The notes under the pieces were generated by a model. The model searched no databases. It worked only from the letters and a program-made list of their open reading frames with translations, and was not told where the DNA came from. A DNA stretch of 18,776 nucleotides, from contig JAJECF010000223.1 in assembly GCA_022822125.1 (NCBI GenBank), positions 1 through 18,776 of the forward strand. The letters are read 5' to 3'. Numbering within the stretch: the stretch's first letter is position 1; the number at the start of each line of letters is the position of its first letter. Both the position numbers and the translations under genes were made by a program. This document shows, piece by piece, positions 7,842 through 14,191 of the stretch. This stretch comes from Alphaproteobacteria bacterium. GTDB taxonomy: Bacteria; Pseudomonadota; Alphaproteobacteria; Bin95.

Positions 7842-8612
7842 TCAGGTGCCGGCGGTCATGCCGTGGTCGATGACGAGTTCGGAGCCCGTCATATAGGAGG
7901 AGTCGTCGGAGAGCAGGAACACAATGCCCCTGGCGATATCCTCCGGCCCTCCGGGGCGCCCGCCCGGCACCCGGCCCGAGGCGCGCTGCACGGGGTCGGT
8001 GGAAGCGGTCGGGTCGTTGAAGGGCGAGGGGCCGCTTTCGGCCATCCGGTCCCAGATCGGCGTGTCGATAATGCCGGGATGGACGGAGTTCACCCGCACA
8101 TTCCAGCCGCGCCGGGCGCTTTCCAGCGCGGCGGACTTGGTGAACAGGCAGACCGCGCCCTTGGTCGCGCTGTAGCAGGAAAGGCCGACGCTGTTGCCGC
8201 GCAGGCCTGCGACCGAGGAAAGGTTGACGATCGAGCCGCCGCCCGAATCGCGAATGACCGGCAGGATGTGCTTCACGCCGAGGAAAACGCCCTCGACATT
8301 GACCGCCTGCTGCCTGCGCCAGTCCTCGAGGCTGGTCTCCAGCAGCGGGCGCACGATGGCGATGCCGGCATTGTTGACAAGGCCGTGCAGCGGCCCCGCA
8401 TCTGCGGCCACCTCCCGCCAGCGCGCCTCGTCGGTCACGTCCTGGCGCATGAAGCGTCCGCCGGCCCGCTCGGCGGTCTCGCGCCCGCCCGCCTCGTCGA
8501 TGTCGGTCGCCAGCACCGAAGCGCCCGCCTCGGCCGCCGCCAGCGCCGTCGCCCGGCCGATGCCGGAGCCTGCGCCCGTAACCAGAATCGTCCTGCCGTC
8601 CAGCGCGCCCAT
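7842..8612 (-). CDS. SDR-family oxidoreductase (classical, NAD-type)
   Basis: A 256-aa classical short-chain dehydrogenase. Seen: TGAGSGIG (12-19), Asp37 in LATDIDE indicating NAD(H) preference, NNAG (80-83), catalytic Ser in NLSSVAG (130-136), YSATK with Tyr147 and Lys151, and VHPGIIDTPIW after beta-6. The C-terminal SSYMTGSELVIDHGMTAGT is the usual tetramer-forming end. ATG at 8612 has GGGAGG about 7-8 nt upstream. It is the first gene of the minus-strand run and is divergent from the LLM gene at 8723. Related to the 3-oxoacyl-reductase/2,5-dichloro-2,5-cyclohexadiene-diol dehydrogenase type; the substrate is unknown. Confidence 0.92.
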   Translation of the reverse strand: MGALDGRTILVTGAGSGIGRATALAAAEAGASVLATDIDEAGGRETAERAGGRFMRQDVTDEARWREVAADAGPLHGLVNNAGIAIVRPLLETSLEDWRRQQAVNVEGVFLGVKHILPVIRDSGGGSIVNLSSVAGLRGNSVGLSCYSATKGAVCLFTKSAALESARRGWNVRVNSVHPGIIDTPIWDRMAESGPSPFNDPTASTDPVQRASGRVPGGRPGGPEDIARGIVFLLSDDSSYMTGSELVIDHGMTAGT

Positions 8613-8635
8613 GGGCCTTCCTCCCTTCGTGCGCC

Positions 8636-8646
8636 GCCATTATGGC
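8636..8646. promoter_or_regulatory. Small palindrome with -10-like sequence in the divergent promoter region
   Basis: GCCAT-T-ATGGC is an odd palindrome 24-34 bp upstream of the minus-strand SDR start. On the minus strand it contains CATAAT, usable as a -10 box for the SDR operon, but no clear -35 is visible. It could be an operator half or coincidence. Confidence 0.28.
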
Positions 8647-8687
8647 AGCAATCGCGGCGGAGGCAGCACCTGTCGGCCGCTTCGGCT

Positions 8688-8693
8688 TATAAT
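8688..8693 (+). promoter_or_regulatory. Consensus -10 box (TATAAT) for the LLM-phnM-CoA ligase operon
   Basis: A perfect TATAAT stands in the 110-bp divergent gap, 29 bp before the ATG at 8723, in otherwise very GC-rich DNA. Transcription would start near 8700, and the leader holds GAGGGG 8 nt before the ATG. The expected -35 position (about 8665-8670, AGCACC) is poor, which suggests activator dependence or chance. Confidence 0.42.
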
Positions 8694-8722
8694 GCCGCCC
8701 TCCGCAACGAGGGGACCGTTCC

Positions 8723-9592
8723 ATGGCCGGGCTTTGCGCCTTCTTCCCGACACGGGATTTCGGCTCCGACTTTGCCGCGATACGCGACTGGGCGCAGGCG
8801 GCCGAGGAGCTGGGTTATGACTGGATCACGGTGCCGGATCATGTGCTGGGCGCCGACCCGGCCTCGCGCGAAGGCTGGAAGCCGCCCTACACCCACCGCG
8901 ACCAGTTCCACGAAACCTTCGTCACCATGGGTTATCTGGCGGCCTGCACGGAGCGCATCGGGCTCGCCTCCGGCGTGCTCATCCTGCCGCAGCGCCAGAC
9001 GGCGCTGGTCGCCAAGCAGGCGGCGGAGGTCGACATCCTCTCCGGCGGGCGGCTCCGGCTCGGCATCGGCACGGGCTGGAATTTTGTCGAATACGAGGCG
9101 CTGAACGAGGACTGGGAGACGCGCGGCGCCCGGCAGGCGGAGCAGGTGGCGCTGATGCGCCGGCTCTGGACCGAGGATCTGGTGACGACGGAAGGCCGCT
9201 GGCACGGCTTCGCCGAGGCCGGGCTCAATCCGCTGCCGGTCCAACGCCCGATTCCGGTCTGGTTCGGCGGCACGCATCCGGCCGTGCTGCGCCGCGCGGC
9301 GAAGACGGGCGATGGTTGGATTCCCATCGCGCGGGCCGACGGCAATGGCAGGCGGCTGGTCGAGACGCTGCACGGCCTGCTGGAAGCGGAAGGGCGCGAC
9401 CCCGCTTCGTTCGGCATCGACGCCTGGCTGCGCGCCGACTCGCCGGATACGCAGCAATGGGCAGCGGCCGCGGAGGGCTGGCGGGCGCTCGGCGCGAGCC
9501 TGCTGACGCTCTACCCGCTCTATCGGGTCGCATCGGTCGAGGAGCGCATCCGGGCGCTCGCAAGCTTCAGGGAGGCGGCCGGCGCTTGCTGA
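8723..9592 (+). CDS. LLM-class flavin-dependent oxidoreductase (F420-type, Rv2161c-like family)
   Basis: A 289-aa luciferase-like oxidoreductase of a different subfamily from the one at 6763-7812. Seen: AAEELGYDWITVPDHVLGA (26-44), ERIGLASGVLILPQRQ (77-92), KQAAEVDILSGGRLRLGIGTGWN (98-120; typical LLM core), FVEYEALNEDWETRGAR, then PIPVWFGGTHPAVLRRAAKTGDGWIP. These match the TIGR03619-type probable F420-dependent group. It may act as a monooxygenase or as an F420/FMN dehydrogenase on an organic substrate. ATG at 8723 has GAGGGG at good spacing. The stop overlaps the TTG start of the next gene by 7 nt, so the two are probably translationally coupled. Confidence 0.88.
   Translation: MAGLCAFFPTRDFGSDFAAIRDWAQAAEELGYDWITVPDHVLGADPASREGWKPPYTHRDQFHETFVTMGYLAACTERIGLASGVLILPQRQTALVAKQAAEVDILSGGRLRLGIGTGWNFVEYEALNEDWETRGARQAEQVALMRRLWTEDLVTTEGRWHGFAEAGLNPLPVQRPIPVWFGGTHPAVLRRAAKTGDGWIPIARADGNGRRLVETLHGLLEAEGRDPASFGIDAWLRADSPDTQQWAAAAEGWRALGASLLTLYPLYRVASVEERIRALASFREAAGAC
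9570..9575 (+). promoter_or_regulatory. Ribosome-binding site for the phnM-like gene (inside the LLM gene)
   Basis: GGGAGG lies 10 nt before TTG 9586 and within the last codons of the upstream LLM gene. It supports TTG as start; no ATG or GTG in this frame lies near the conserved beginning of the protein. Confidence 0.5.
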
Positions 9593-10713
9593 CGATCTCC
9601 GGCGGACAGGCGCTCGCGCCGGAAGGCGGTTTCGAGCGGCGCGACCTGGCCGTCGCCGACGGGCGGATCACCGCCGTCGGCGGCCCGGGGGACGACGTGC
9701 TGGACGCGTCCGGGCTGCTGGTCCTGCCCGGCATGGTGGATATCCACGGCGACGCCTTCGAGCGCCAGATCATGCCGCGCCCCGGCGTGCATTTCCCGCT
9801 CGATGTGGCGTTGCTGGATACCGACCGGCAAATGGCCGCCAACGGCATCACCACGGCCTTTCATGCGGTCACCTGGTCCTGGGAGCCGGGGCTGCGCGGG
9901 CGCGACACGCTGGTGGCCCTGATGGAAGCGCTGGAGGCGCTGAAGGGCCGGCTGGTCGTCGATACCCGTCTGCATCTGCGCATCGAGACCTGGAATCTGG
10001 CCGCCATGGACGAGCTTTCCGCGTGGCTCAGGGCGGGGAAGGTCGATCTGCTGGCCTTCAACGACCATTTCGAGGAAATCCGCGAGCAATGCCGCGACGA
10101 GGAGAAGATCGGCAAATACGCCGGTCGCGCGGGGCTGCCGCACGGCGCCTTTCTCGACCTGCTCGAGGAGGTGCGGAAGGGCGCGCCCGAAGTCCCGGCG
10201 GCCGTCGCCCGGCTCGCGGCGGCGGCGGAAGCGGCAGGCGTGGTCCGGCTCGCCCATGACGAGGAGACGCTGGAGGACCGCCGCTTCTACCGCAGCCTGG
10301 GCGTGCGCATCTCGGAGTTCCCGGAGGTCGAAGCGGTCGCGCGCGACGCCGTCGAGGCGGGCGAGGCGGTGGTGTTCGGCGCGCCCAATGTGCTGCGCGG
10401 CGGCAGCCATACCGGCTCGCCCGGAGCGGCGGACATGGCGCGCAGGGGCCTCTGCACCGCGCTCGCCTCGGACTACTACTACCCCGCCATGCTGCTCGCG
10501 CCCTTTCGGCTGGCGGAGGAGGGCATCCTGCCGCTGGAGGAGGCCTGGCCGCTGGTCTCCGCCAATCCGGCGCGCGCGGCGGGGCTGGACGACCGGGGCG
10601 CGCTCGCCGAAGGCATGCGCGCGGACATCCTGCTGGTCGATCCCTCCGGCCCCGTCCCGCGCCCGGCCGCCGTCGTCATCGGCGGCCGCCTGCTCCGCTT
10701 CGGGATCGCCTGA
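9586..10713 (+). CDS. phnM: PhnM-like amidohydrolase (ribose 1-methylphosphonate 5-triphosphate diphosphatase family), stand-alone
   Basis: A 375-aa amidohydrolase of the PhnM family; characterised PhnM hydrolyses the triphosphate of alpha-D-ribose 1-methylphosphonate 5-triphosphate in the C-P lyase pathway. Seen: LPGMVDIHGDAFERQIMPRP (47-66) with the metal pair His54/Asp56, RLHLRIE (128-134), His161 in FNDH, His224 in LAHDEE, PNVLRGGSHTG (267-277), and Asp296 in ASDYYYPAMLL. Length is close to the E. coli protein (378 aa). Odd: the family loop DH(S/T)PGQRQ is replaced by DHFEEIREQ, and SHDD by AHDE, and no other phn gene is in the window. The start is TTG 9586, overlapping the LLM stop by 7 nt. 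The family call is firm; the substrate may well differ from that of true PhnM. Confidence 0.88.
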   Translation: MLTISGGQALAPEGGFERRDLAVADGRITAVGGPGDDVLDASGLLVLPGMVDIHGDAFERQIMPRPGVHFPLDVALLDTDRQMAANGITTAFHAVTWSWEPGLRGRDTLVALMEALEALKGRLVVDTRLHLRIETWNLAAMDELSAWLRAGKVDLLAFNDHFEEIREQCRDEEKIGKYAGRAGLPHGAFLDLLEEVRKGAPEVPAAVARLAAAAEAAGVVRLAHDEETLEDRRFYRSLGVRISEFPEVEAVARDAVEAGEAVVFGAPNVLRGGSHTGSPGAADMARRGLCTALASDYYYPAMLLAPFRLAEEGILPLEEAWPLVSANPARAAGLDDRGALAEGMRADILLVDPSGPVPRPAAVVIGGRLLRFGIA

Positions 10714-10770
10714 GAGCCGGTCCATGACGAGATCCGCCGCTTCCCGACGAACCACTGCCGGAGACCCCGG

Positions 10771-12300
10771 ATGAACCTGGCCGCCCTGCTGATCCGCTCC
10801 GCCCGCGCGAGGCCGGACAATCTCGCGCTCGCGAAGGGCTTCGCGCCCCATGCCGATTACCGCACATTCGCCGACCGAGCCGCCGCGATCGCCGGCTCGC
10901 TCCGCGCGGCCGGCCTGCGGCCCGGCGACCGCGTGGCGATCGCGATGAAGAACTGCCCCGAATTCCTCGAATTGCTTTACGGCATCTGGCATGCGGGGCT
11001 TTGCGCCGTGCCGGTCAATGCCCGGCTCCACCCCAATGAATTCGCCTATATCTTCGAGAATTCCGGCGCGCGCTTCGTGGCCGTCACGCCGGACCTTGCG
11101 AATGCGCTGGCGCCCGTTTGCGACGGCCTGCCGGATGTGGAGCGCATGATCGTTGCGGGCGAGGCGGAGTTCCGGGCGCTCTACGAGGGCGAGCGGGTCG
11201 GGCTCTCGGATGTCGCGCCCACGGACAATGCCTGGCTGTTCTACACCAGCGGCACCACGGGCCGACCGAAGGGCGCGGCGCTCTCCCACCGCAACCTGAT
11301 GCATTGCACGCTCGGCTATTTCTCCGATGTGGACGAGATCGCCGAGGGCGACGCCGCGCTGCATCCCGCGCCCCTCAGCCACGGCTCCGGCTGCTACAAC
11401 ATTCCCCATGTCGCGCGCGCGAGCCCGCAGGTCGTGCCGGAGGGCGGGTTCGACCCGGAGGAGATTTTCGCGCTCATCCGCCATTATCAGGGCAGCAGCT
11501 TCTTCGCCGCGCCTACCATGGTGAAGCGGCTGATCGACCACCCGGCGGCCGGGACCGCCGATGTCGCGAAGCTGCGCTCCATCGTCTATGGCGGCGGGCC
11601 GATGTATGTGGCGGACGCCAAGCGCGCCTTCGAGCTCTGGGGACCGAAGCTCATCCAGATCTACGGCCAGGGCGAATGCCCGATGACGATCACGAGCCTG
11701 CGCCGCGAGGAGATCGCGGAGGTGGACCATCCCCGCTATGAGGAGCGGCTGGCCTCTGCCGGGCGGGCCTTCTCCAATGTCGAGGTGCGGATCGCGGACG
11801 CGGAGGAACGCGCCCTGCCGCCCGGCGAGATCGGTGAAATCCAGGTGCGCGGCGAGGTCGTGATGAACGGCTACTGGAGGAATCCGGAGGCGACGGAGGC
11901 GGCGCTCAGGGGCGGCTGGCTGCACACCGGCGATGTCGGCATCGTGGACGAGGAAGGCTATGTGACGCTCAAGGACCGCTCGAAGGACATGATTATCTCC
12001 GGCGGCGTCAACATCTATCCGCGCGAGATCGAGGAGGTGCTGCTGACCCATTCGGGCGTGAGCGAGGTGGCGGTGATCGGCCGGCCGGACCCGGAGTGGG
12101 GCGAGACGGTCATCGCCTATGTCGTCGCCGCCGGCGGCGCGCCCGGCCCGGCCGTGCTCGACCGCCATTGCCTGGACCGCATGGCCCGCTTCAAGCGCCC
12201 CAAGGCCTACCGCTTCGTGGAAGCGCTGCCGAAGAACAATTACGGCAAGGTGGTGAAGACAGAACTCCGCGACCTGGAGGCCGGTCAGGCGGCGCCCTGA
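10771..12300 (+). CDS. AMP-dependent acyl-CoA synthetase/ligase (class I adenylate-forming)
   Basis: A 509-aa ANL-superfamily ligase. It activates a carboxylic acid as acyl-AMP and then as the CoA thioester in the cytoplasm. Seen in order: the P-loop YTSGTTGRPKG (158-168), the aromatic motif YGQGE (298-302), HTGDVG with Asp388 (ribose binding), the hinge KDRSKDMIISGGVNIYP (401-417), and the catalytic Lys493 in PKNNYGKVVK. The full-length core and C-terminal lid are intact. ATG at 10771 has GGAGA 6 nt upstream; a 57-bp gap separates it from the phnM-like gene. It is the last gene of the plus-strand operon and a plausible first step for the CoA-dependent enzymes on the opposite strand. It resembles long-chain/benzoate-like ligases; the acid is unknown. 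Confidence 0.93.
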   Translation: MNLAALLIRSARARPDNLALAKGFAPHADYRTFADRAAAIAGSLRAAGLRPGDRVAIAMKNCPEFLELLYGIWHAGLCAVPVNARLHPNEFAYIFENSGARFVAVTPDLANALAPVCDGLPDVERMIVAGEAEFRALYEGERVGLSDVAPTDNAWLFYTSGTTGRPKGAALSHRNLMHCTLGYFSDVDEIAEGDAALHPAPLSHGSGCYNIPHVARASPQVVPEGGFDPEEIFALIRHYQGSSFFAAPTMVKRLIDHPAAGTADVAKLRSIVYGGGPMYVADAKRAFELWGPKLIQIYGQGECPMTITSLRREEIAEVDHPRYEERLASAGRAFSNVEVRIADAEERALPPGEIGEIQVRGEVVMNGYWRNPEATEAALRGGWLHTGDVGIVDEEGYVTLKDRSKDMIISGGVNIYPREIEEVLLTHSGVSEVAVIGRPDPEWGETVIAYVVAAGGAPGPAVLDRHCLDRMARFKRPKAYRFVEALPKNNYGKVVKTELRDLEAGQAAP

Positions 12301-12668
12301 GCGGGGCGCGCCCCCGGACCGGGGCCCGGCGCCGCCTGCCGCGCGTCCCCCTCCGGCGAAGTGTCATGAAATGTCATGATCTGCATGCGCAGGACACATA
12401 TCCTCTGACATGTTCGGGTATGGGCGTTCCTCTCGCTCCGTCTTCACTCTCTCGTCTCGCCGCCCGGTTGCCGAAGTGGCGGGACCCTATTTCCGCGCGC
12501 GTCGGCGCGAAACGGCAGAGGAGGCGGCCCCGTGCGGAGGCCGCCACCTCTCTCCTGCCTCATTGTAGCACGGGCTTCGGAGGCCAAGCCTCTATCAGGA
12601 ATTATTTCCAAAACAAGAATCGAGATGCGGCGTCACTGCCTGATCCGGTCTGCATGGATCGAACGCCA
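12301..12668. other. Gene-free, hairpin-rich region after the CoA ligase
   Basis: No credible protein is encoded on either strand. Visible structures are: a perfect 12-bp palindrome at 12303-12314 and CCCCGG-A-CCGGGG at 12312-12324 just after the ligase stop; a hairpin at 12489-12511 (TTTC/GAAA plus GCGC/GCGC with one bulged base); a strong hairpin at 12517-12551 (GGCGGCC/GGCCGCC plus five outer pairs around one A-A mismatch, 9-nt loop); and GGCTT/AAGCC at 12573-12590. None is followed by a T-run, so they are not canonical terminators, although the first pair could end ligase transcription. On the minus strand TACAAT (12567-12562) could be a -10 box. A structured RNA is possible but unproven. 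Confidence 0.4.
12362..12379 (+). repeat. Direct repeat TGTCATGA, 10-bp period
   Basis: TGTCATGA occurs twice, at 12362-12369 and 12372-12379, one helical turn apart; TGACAT (inverse of the ATGTCA core) follows at 12406-12411. Such spacing is typical of protein-binding repeats, but no gene start lies close by, so its role is unclear. Confidence 0.4.
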
Positions 12669-13003
12669 TCAGCGCCTGTGCTCCTCATGGCGCCAGGACA
12701 GAATCTCGGATGTCGTAATACCAACGGCACCGGGTTGAGACTCACGGGCAAATGCCGCCCGGCACCCCCGCCGCTCCTCATCCTGAGTAGCCGACCGAAG
12801 GGGAGGCGTATCGAAAGCCTGTCCTGAGCCTGTCGAAGGGGACGGCCCCGCCCGCGTCCGGCCCCCTCGATACGCGGCTGGCGCCGCTACTCGGGATGAG
12901 GACAAAGGACCGGGGCTACGGCAGGGAGGCGCCGCGCCATCGGTTCCGATCAATGACCGCTGGTATGAGTCTTGGCTTCGCCGATCTTTACCCGGCGGGT
13001 CAT
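12669..13003 (-). pseudogene. Decayed Phd/YefM-type antitoxin gene (fragments), interrupted by a palindromic repeat
   Basis: Three minus-strand fragments look like one broken prevent-host-death antitoxin gene. At 13003-12950 an ATG-started stretch reads MTRRVKIGEAKTHTSGH then stop; VKIGEAKTHxS is the classic Phd N-terminus. Directly after that stop and in the same frame comes EPMARRLPAVAP (about 12946-12911), which resembles the family's KPVARLVP segment, so about 20 codons seem deleted between them. The 126-bp palindromic repeat follows. Then, in another frame, a tail reading AVGITTSEILSWRHEEHRR ends at 12669, and its stop forms TGATG as in antitoxin/toxin overlaps. A good promoter and Shine-Dalgarno precede the ATG. 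No intact toxin is seen. The first fragment is convincing; assignment of the other two is inference. Confidence 0.42.
12776..12901. repeat. 126-bp intergenic palindromic repeat element
   Basis: The outer arms 12776-12791 and 12886-12901 are 16-bp inverted repeats (CCTCATCC(T/C)GAGTAGC, one difference that becomes G-U in RNA). Inner arms GCGTATCGA at 12806-12814 and TCGATACGC at 12867-12875 are a perfect 9-bp inverted pair. The centre holds CCTGAGCCTGTCGAAGG, a motif familiar from dispersed intergenic repeats of proteobacteria, and GGACG/CGTCC. The whole can fold into one long hairpin on either strand. It sits between the convergent CoA ligase and 2-hydroxyacid dehydrogenase genes and inside the antitoxin relic. 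Only one copy is in the window, so dispersal is inferred. Confidence 0.7.
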
Positions 13004-13031
13004 ATCGGCGGCGCTCCCTTTGCCGGCAGGA

Positions 13032-13060
13032 ATTTCAGGCGGGCCGAAGAACCTGGTCAA
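13032..13060 (-). promoter_or_regulatory. Sigma-70-type promoter of the antitoxin relic
   Basis: Minus strand: TTGACC (13060-13055), a 17-bp spacer, TGAAAT (13037-13032). Transcription would start near 13025 and a GGGAG lies about 11 nt before the ATG at 13003. It has no other gene to serve and points away from the dehydrogenase stop, which supports a former gene here. Confidence 0.5.
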
Positions 13061-13101
13061 GCGCCCGGTCTGTTCAGAGCGGAGCGCCTCCGGCCGGGGA
13101 T

Positions 13102-14073
13102 CTATGCATCCTCTGCCAGCTCCGGCACGACCCAGAGCGGGTCGGAGCCGCGCGCCACGCGCTGCACATTGTCGAAGGCGTTGCGCACGCGCGCCGTGTT
13201 GCTCTCGAAGGTCGGGCCGGCGAGATGCGCGGTGAGCGTGACATTCTCCATGCCGAAGAGCGGGTTGTCGGCGGGCGGCGGCTCCTCGTCGAACACGTCG
13301 AGCCCGGCGGCGGCAATCGTCCCGTCCGTCAGCGCCGCGCATAGCGCCGCCTCGTCCACCACCGGCCCGCGCGAGGTGTTGACGAGGACCGCCGAGGGTT
13401 TCATCAGCGCGAGCTCCTCCGCGCCCAGCAGATGGCGCGTCGATGCGTTGAGCGGCACATGCAGCGAGACGATATCGGCCTCCCTGAGCAGCTCCCGCAG
13501 CAGGCGGAAGCGCACATTGAGCGCATCCTCGCGGTCTTCCGGCAGCCGCTCGATGTCGTAGTAGATCACCTTCATGCCGAAGGCGAGCGCCAGCCGCGCG
13601 GTCTTCTTGCCGATGGTGCCGAGGCCGACAATGCCGAGCGTCCGGCTCCGCAATTCGTGCAGGCGCGGCGTGCTGTTGCCGCGCCAATTGCCCGCCGCCA
13701 CCGTCCGGTGCTGGCGGACGAGCTGGCGCGAGGCCGCGAGCGCCAGCAGGATCGCATGCTCGGAGACAGCGATGGAATTGGCGCCGCCATTGTTGCAGAG
13801 CGGCACGCCGGCGCGCCGGGCGGCGGAAAGATCGGCCTGGTCGTAACCGGCGCTGAGAAGCTGGATCAGCCTGAGCTTCGGGCCCGCCTCGAACAGCGCG
13901 TCCTCCACCAGCCAGTCCACGAAGCCGACGAGATATTCGGCGTCCCGCATCGCGTCGACATACTCGGCGCTGCCGGCCGGCACGATGGCGAGCTCGAAGC
14001 CCGAGGGGGCCATGTCCCGCGCGACATCGGCGGCATCCGGGAAATTGGTGACGAAAACGATCCTGGGCTTCAT
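13102..14073 (-). CDS. D-2-hydroxyacid dehydrogenase (phosphoglycerate dehydrogenase-like)
   Basis: A 323-aa NAD-dependent D-2-hydroxyacid dehydrogenase, which interconverts a 2-hydroxy acid and the 2-keto acid. Seen: a split substrate domain (residues about 1-100 and 290-323) around a Rossmann domain with GLGTIG (150-155) and Asp173 after beta-2 (YYDIE, favouring NAD). The catalytic triad is present: Arg235 in VNTSRGPVVDE, Glu264 in DVFDEEP and His283 in LTAHLAG (usually with Trp or Gly after it in close relatives). ATG at 14073 begins at the conserved MKPRIVFVTN strand; its Shine-Dalgarno is weak. It follows the enolase-superfamily gene after 118 bp and is the last intact gene of the minus-strand run. 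Glyoxylate/hydroxypyruvate or a sugar-derived keto acid are plausible substrates. Confidence 0.92.
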   Translation of the reverse strand: MKPRIVFVTNFPDAADVARDMAPSGFELAIVPAGSAEYVDAMRDAEYLVGFVDWLVEDALFEAGPKLRLIQLLSAGYDQADLSAARRAGVPLCNNGGANSIAVSEHAILLALAASRQLVRQHRTVAAGNWRGNSTPRLHELRSRTLGIVGLGTIGKKTARLALAFGMKVIYYDIERLPEDREDALNVRFRLLRELLREADIVSLHVPLNASTRHLLGAEELALMKPSAVLVNTSRGPVVDEAALCAALTDGTIAAAGLDVFDEEPPPADNPLFGMENVTLTAHLAGPTFESNTARVRNAFDNVQRVARGSDPLWVVPELAEDA

Positions 14074-14171
14074 GGACACCGTCCGTTCCTGAGGGTCTCG
14101 GGGGTTCGCCGCGCAAGAGCGCAAGGCGGAAAACGGTAACGCCGGCCGGACGGCCTGTCCATCCGCCATAC

Positions 14172-14189
14172 GGTCCGGACCGCCGGCGG
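14172..14189. repeat. Two overlapping palindromes after the enolase-superfamily gene
   Basis: GGTCCGGACC (14172-14181) and CCGCCGGCGG (14180-14189) are both perfect 10-bp palindromes, starting 3 bp beyond the stop of the gene at 14192. There is no T-run on the minus strand. They might pause transcription or stabilise the upstream message before the dehydrogenase gene. Confidence 0.4.
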
Positions 14190-14191
14190 CG

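Noticed and set aside
7813..8724. Open upstream extension of the LLM frame at 6763-7812, which would give a 653-aa fusion
   Set aside because: The extension is a shadow of the SDR gene in another frame; the LLM protein starts naturally at MRILTTLPQND (7812).
9520..12168. An 882-codon open frame on the minus strand opposite the LLM, phnM-like and CoA ligase genes
   Set aside because: It is antisense to three genes with clear catalytic motifs, has His/Arg/Ala/Gly-rich composition typical of the reverse frame in high-GC DNA, and shows no recognisable domain.
12303..12324. Rho-independent terminator of the CoA ligase operon
   Set aside because: The palindromes are strong, but no T-run follows, so I list them only as hairpins.
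12600..12669. Remnant PIN/VapC toxin starting at the ATG of the TGATG overlap (MAFDPCRPDQ...)
   Set aside because: Only the first three residues resemble a PIN toxin start; the rest has no conserved acidic motif and stops after 24 codons.
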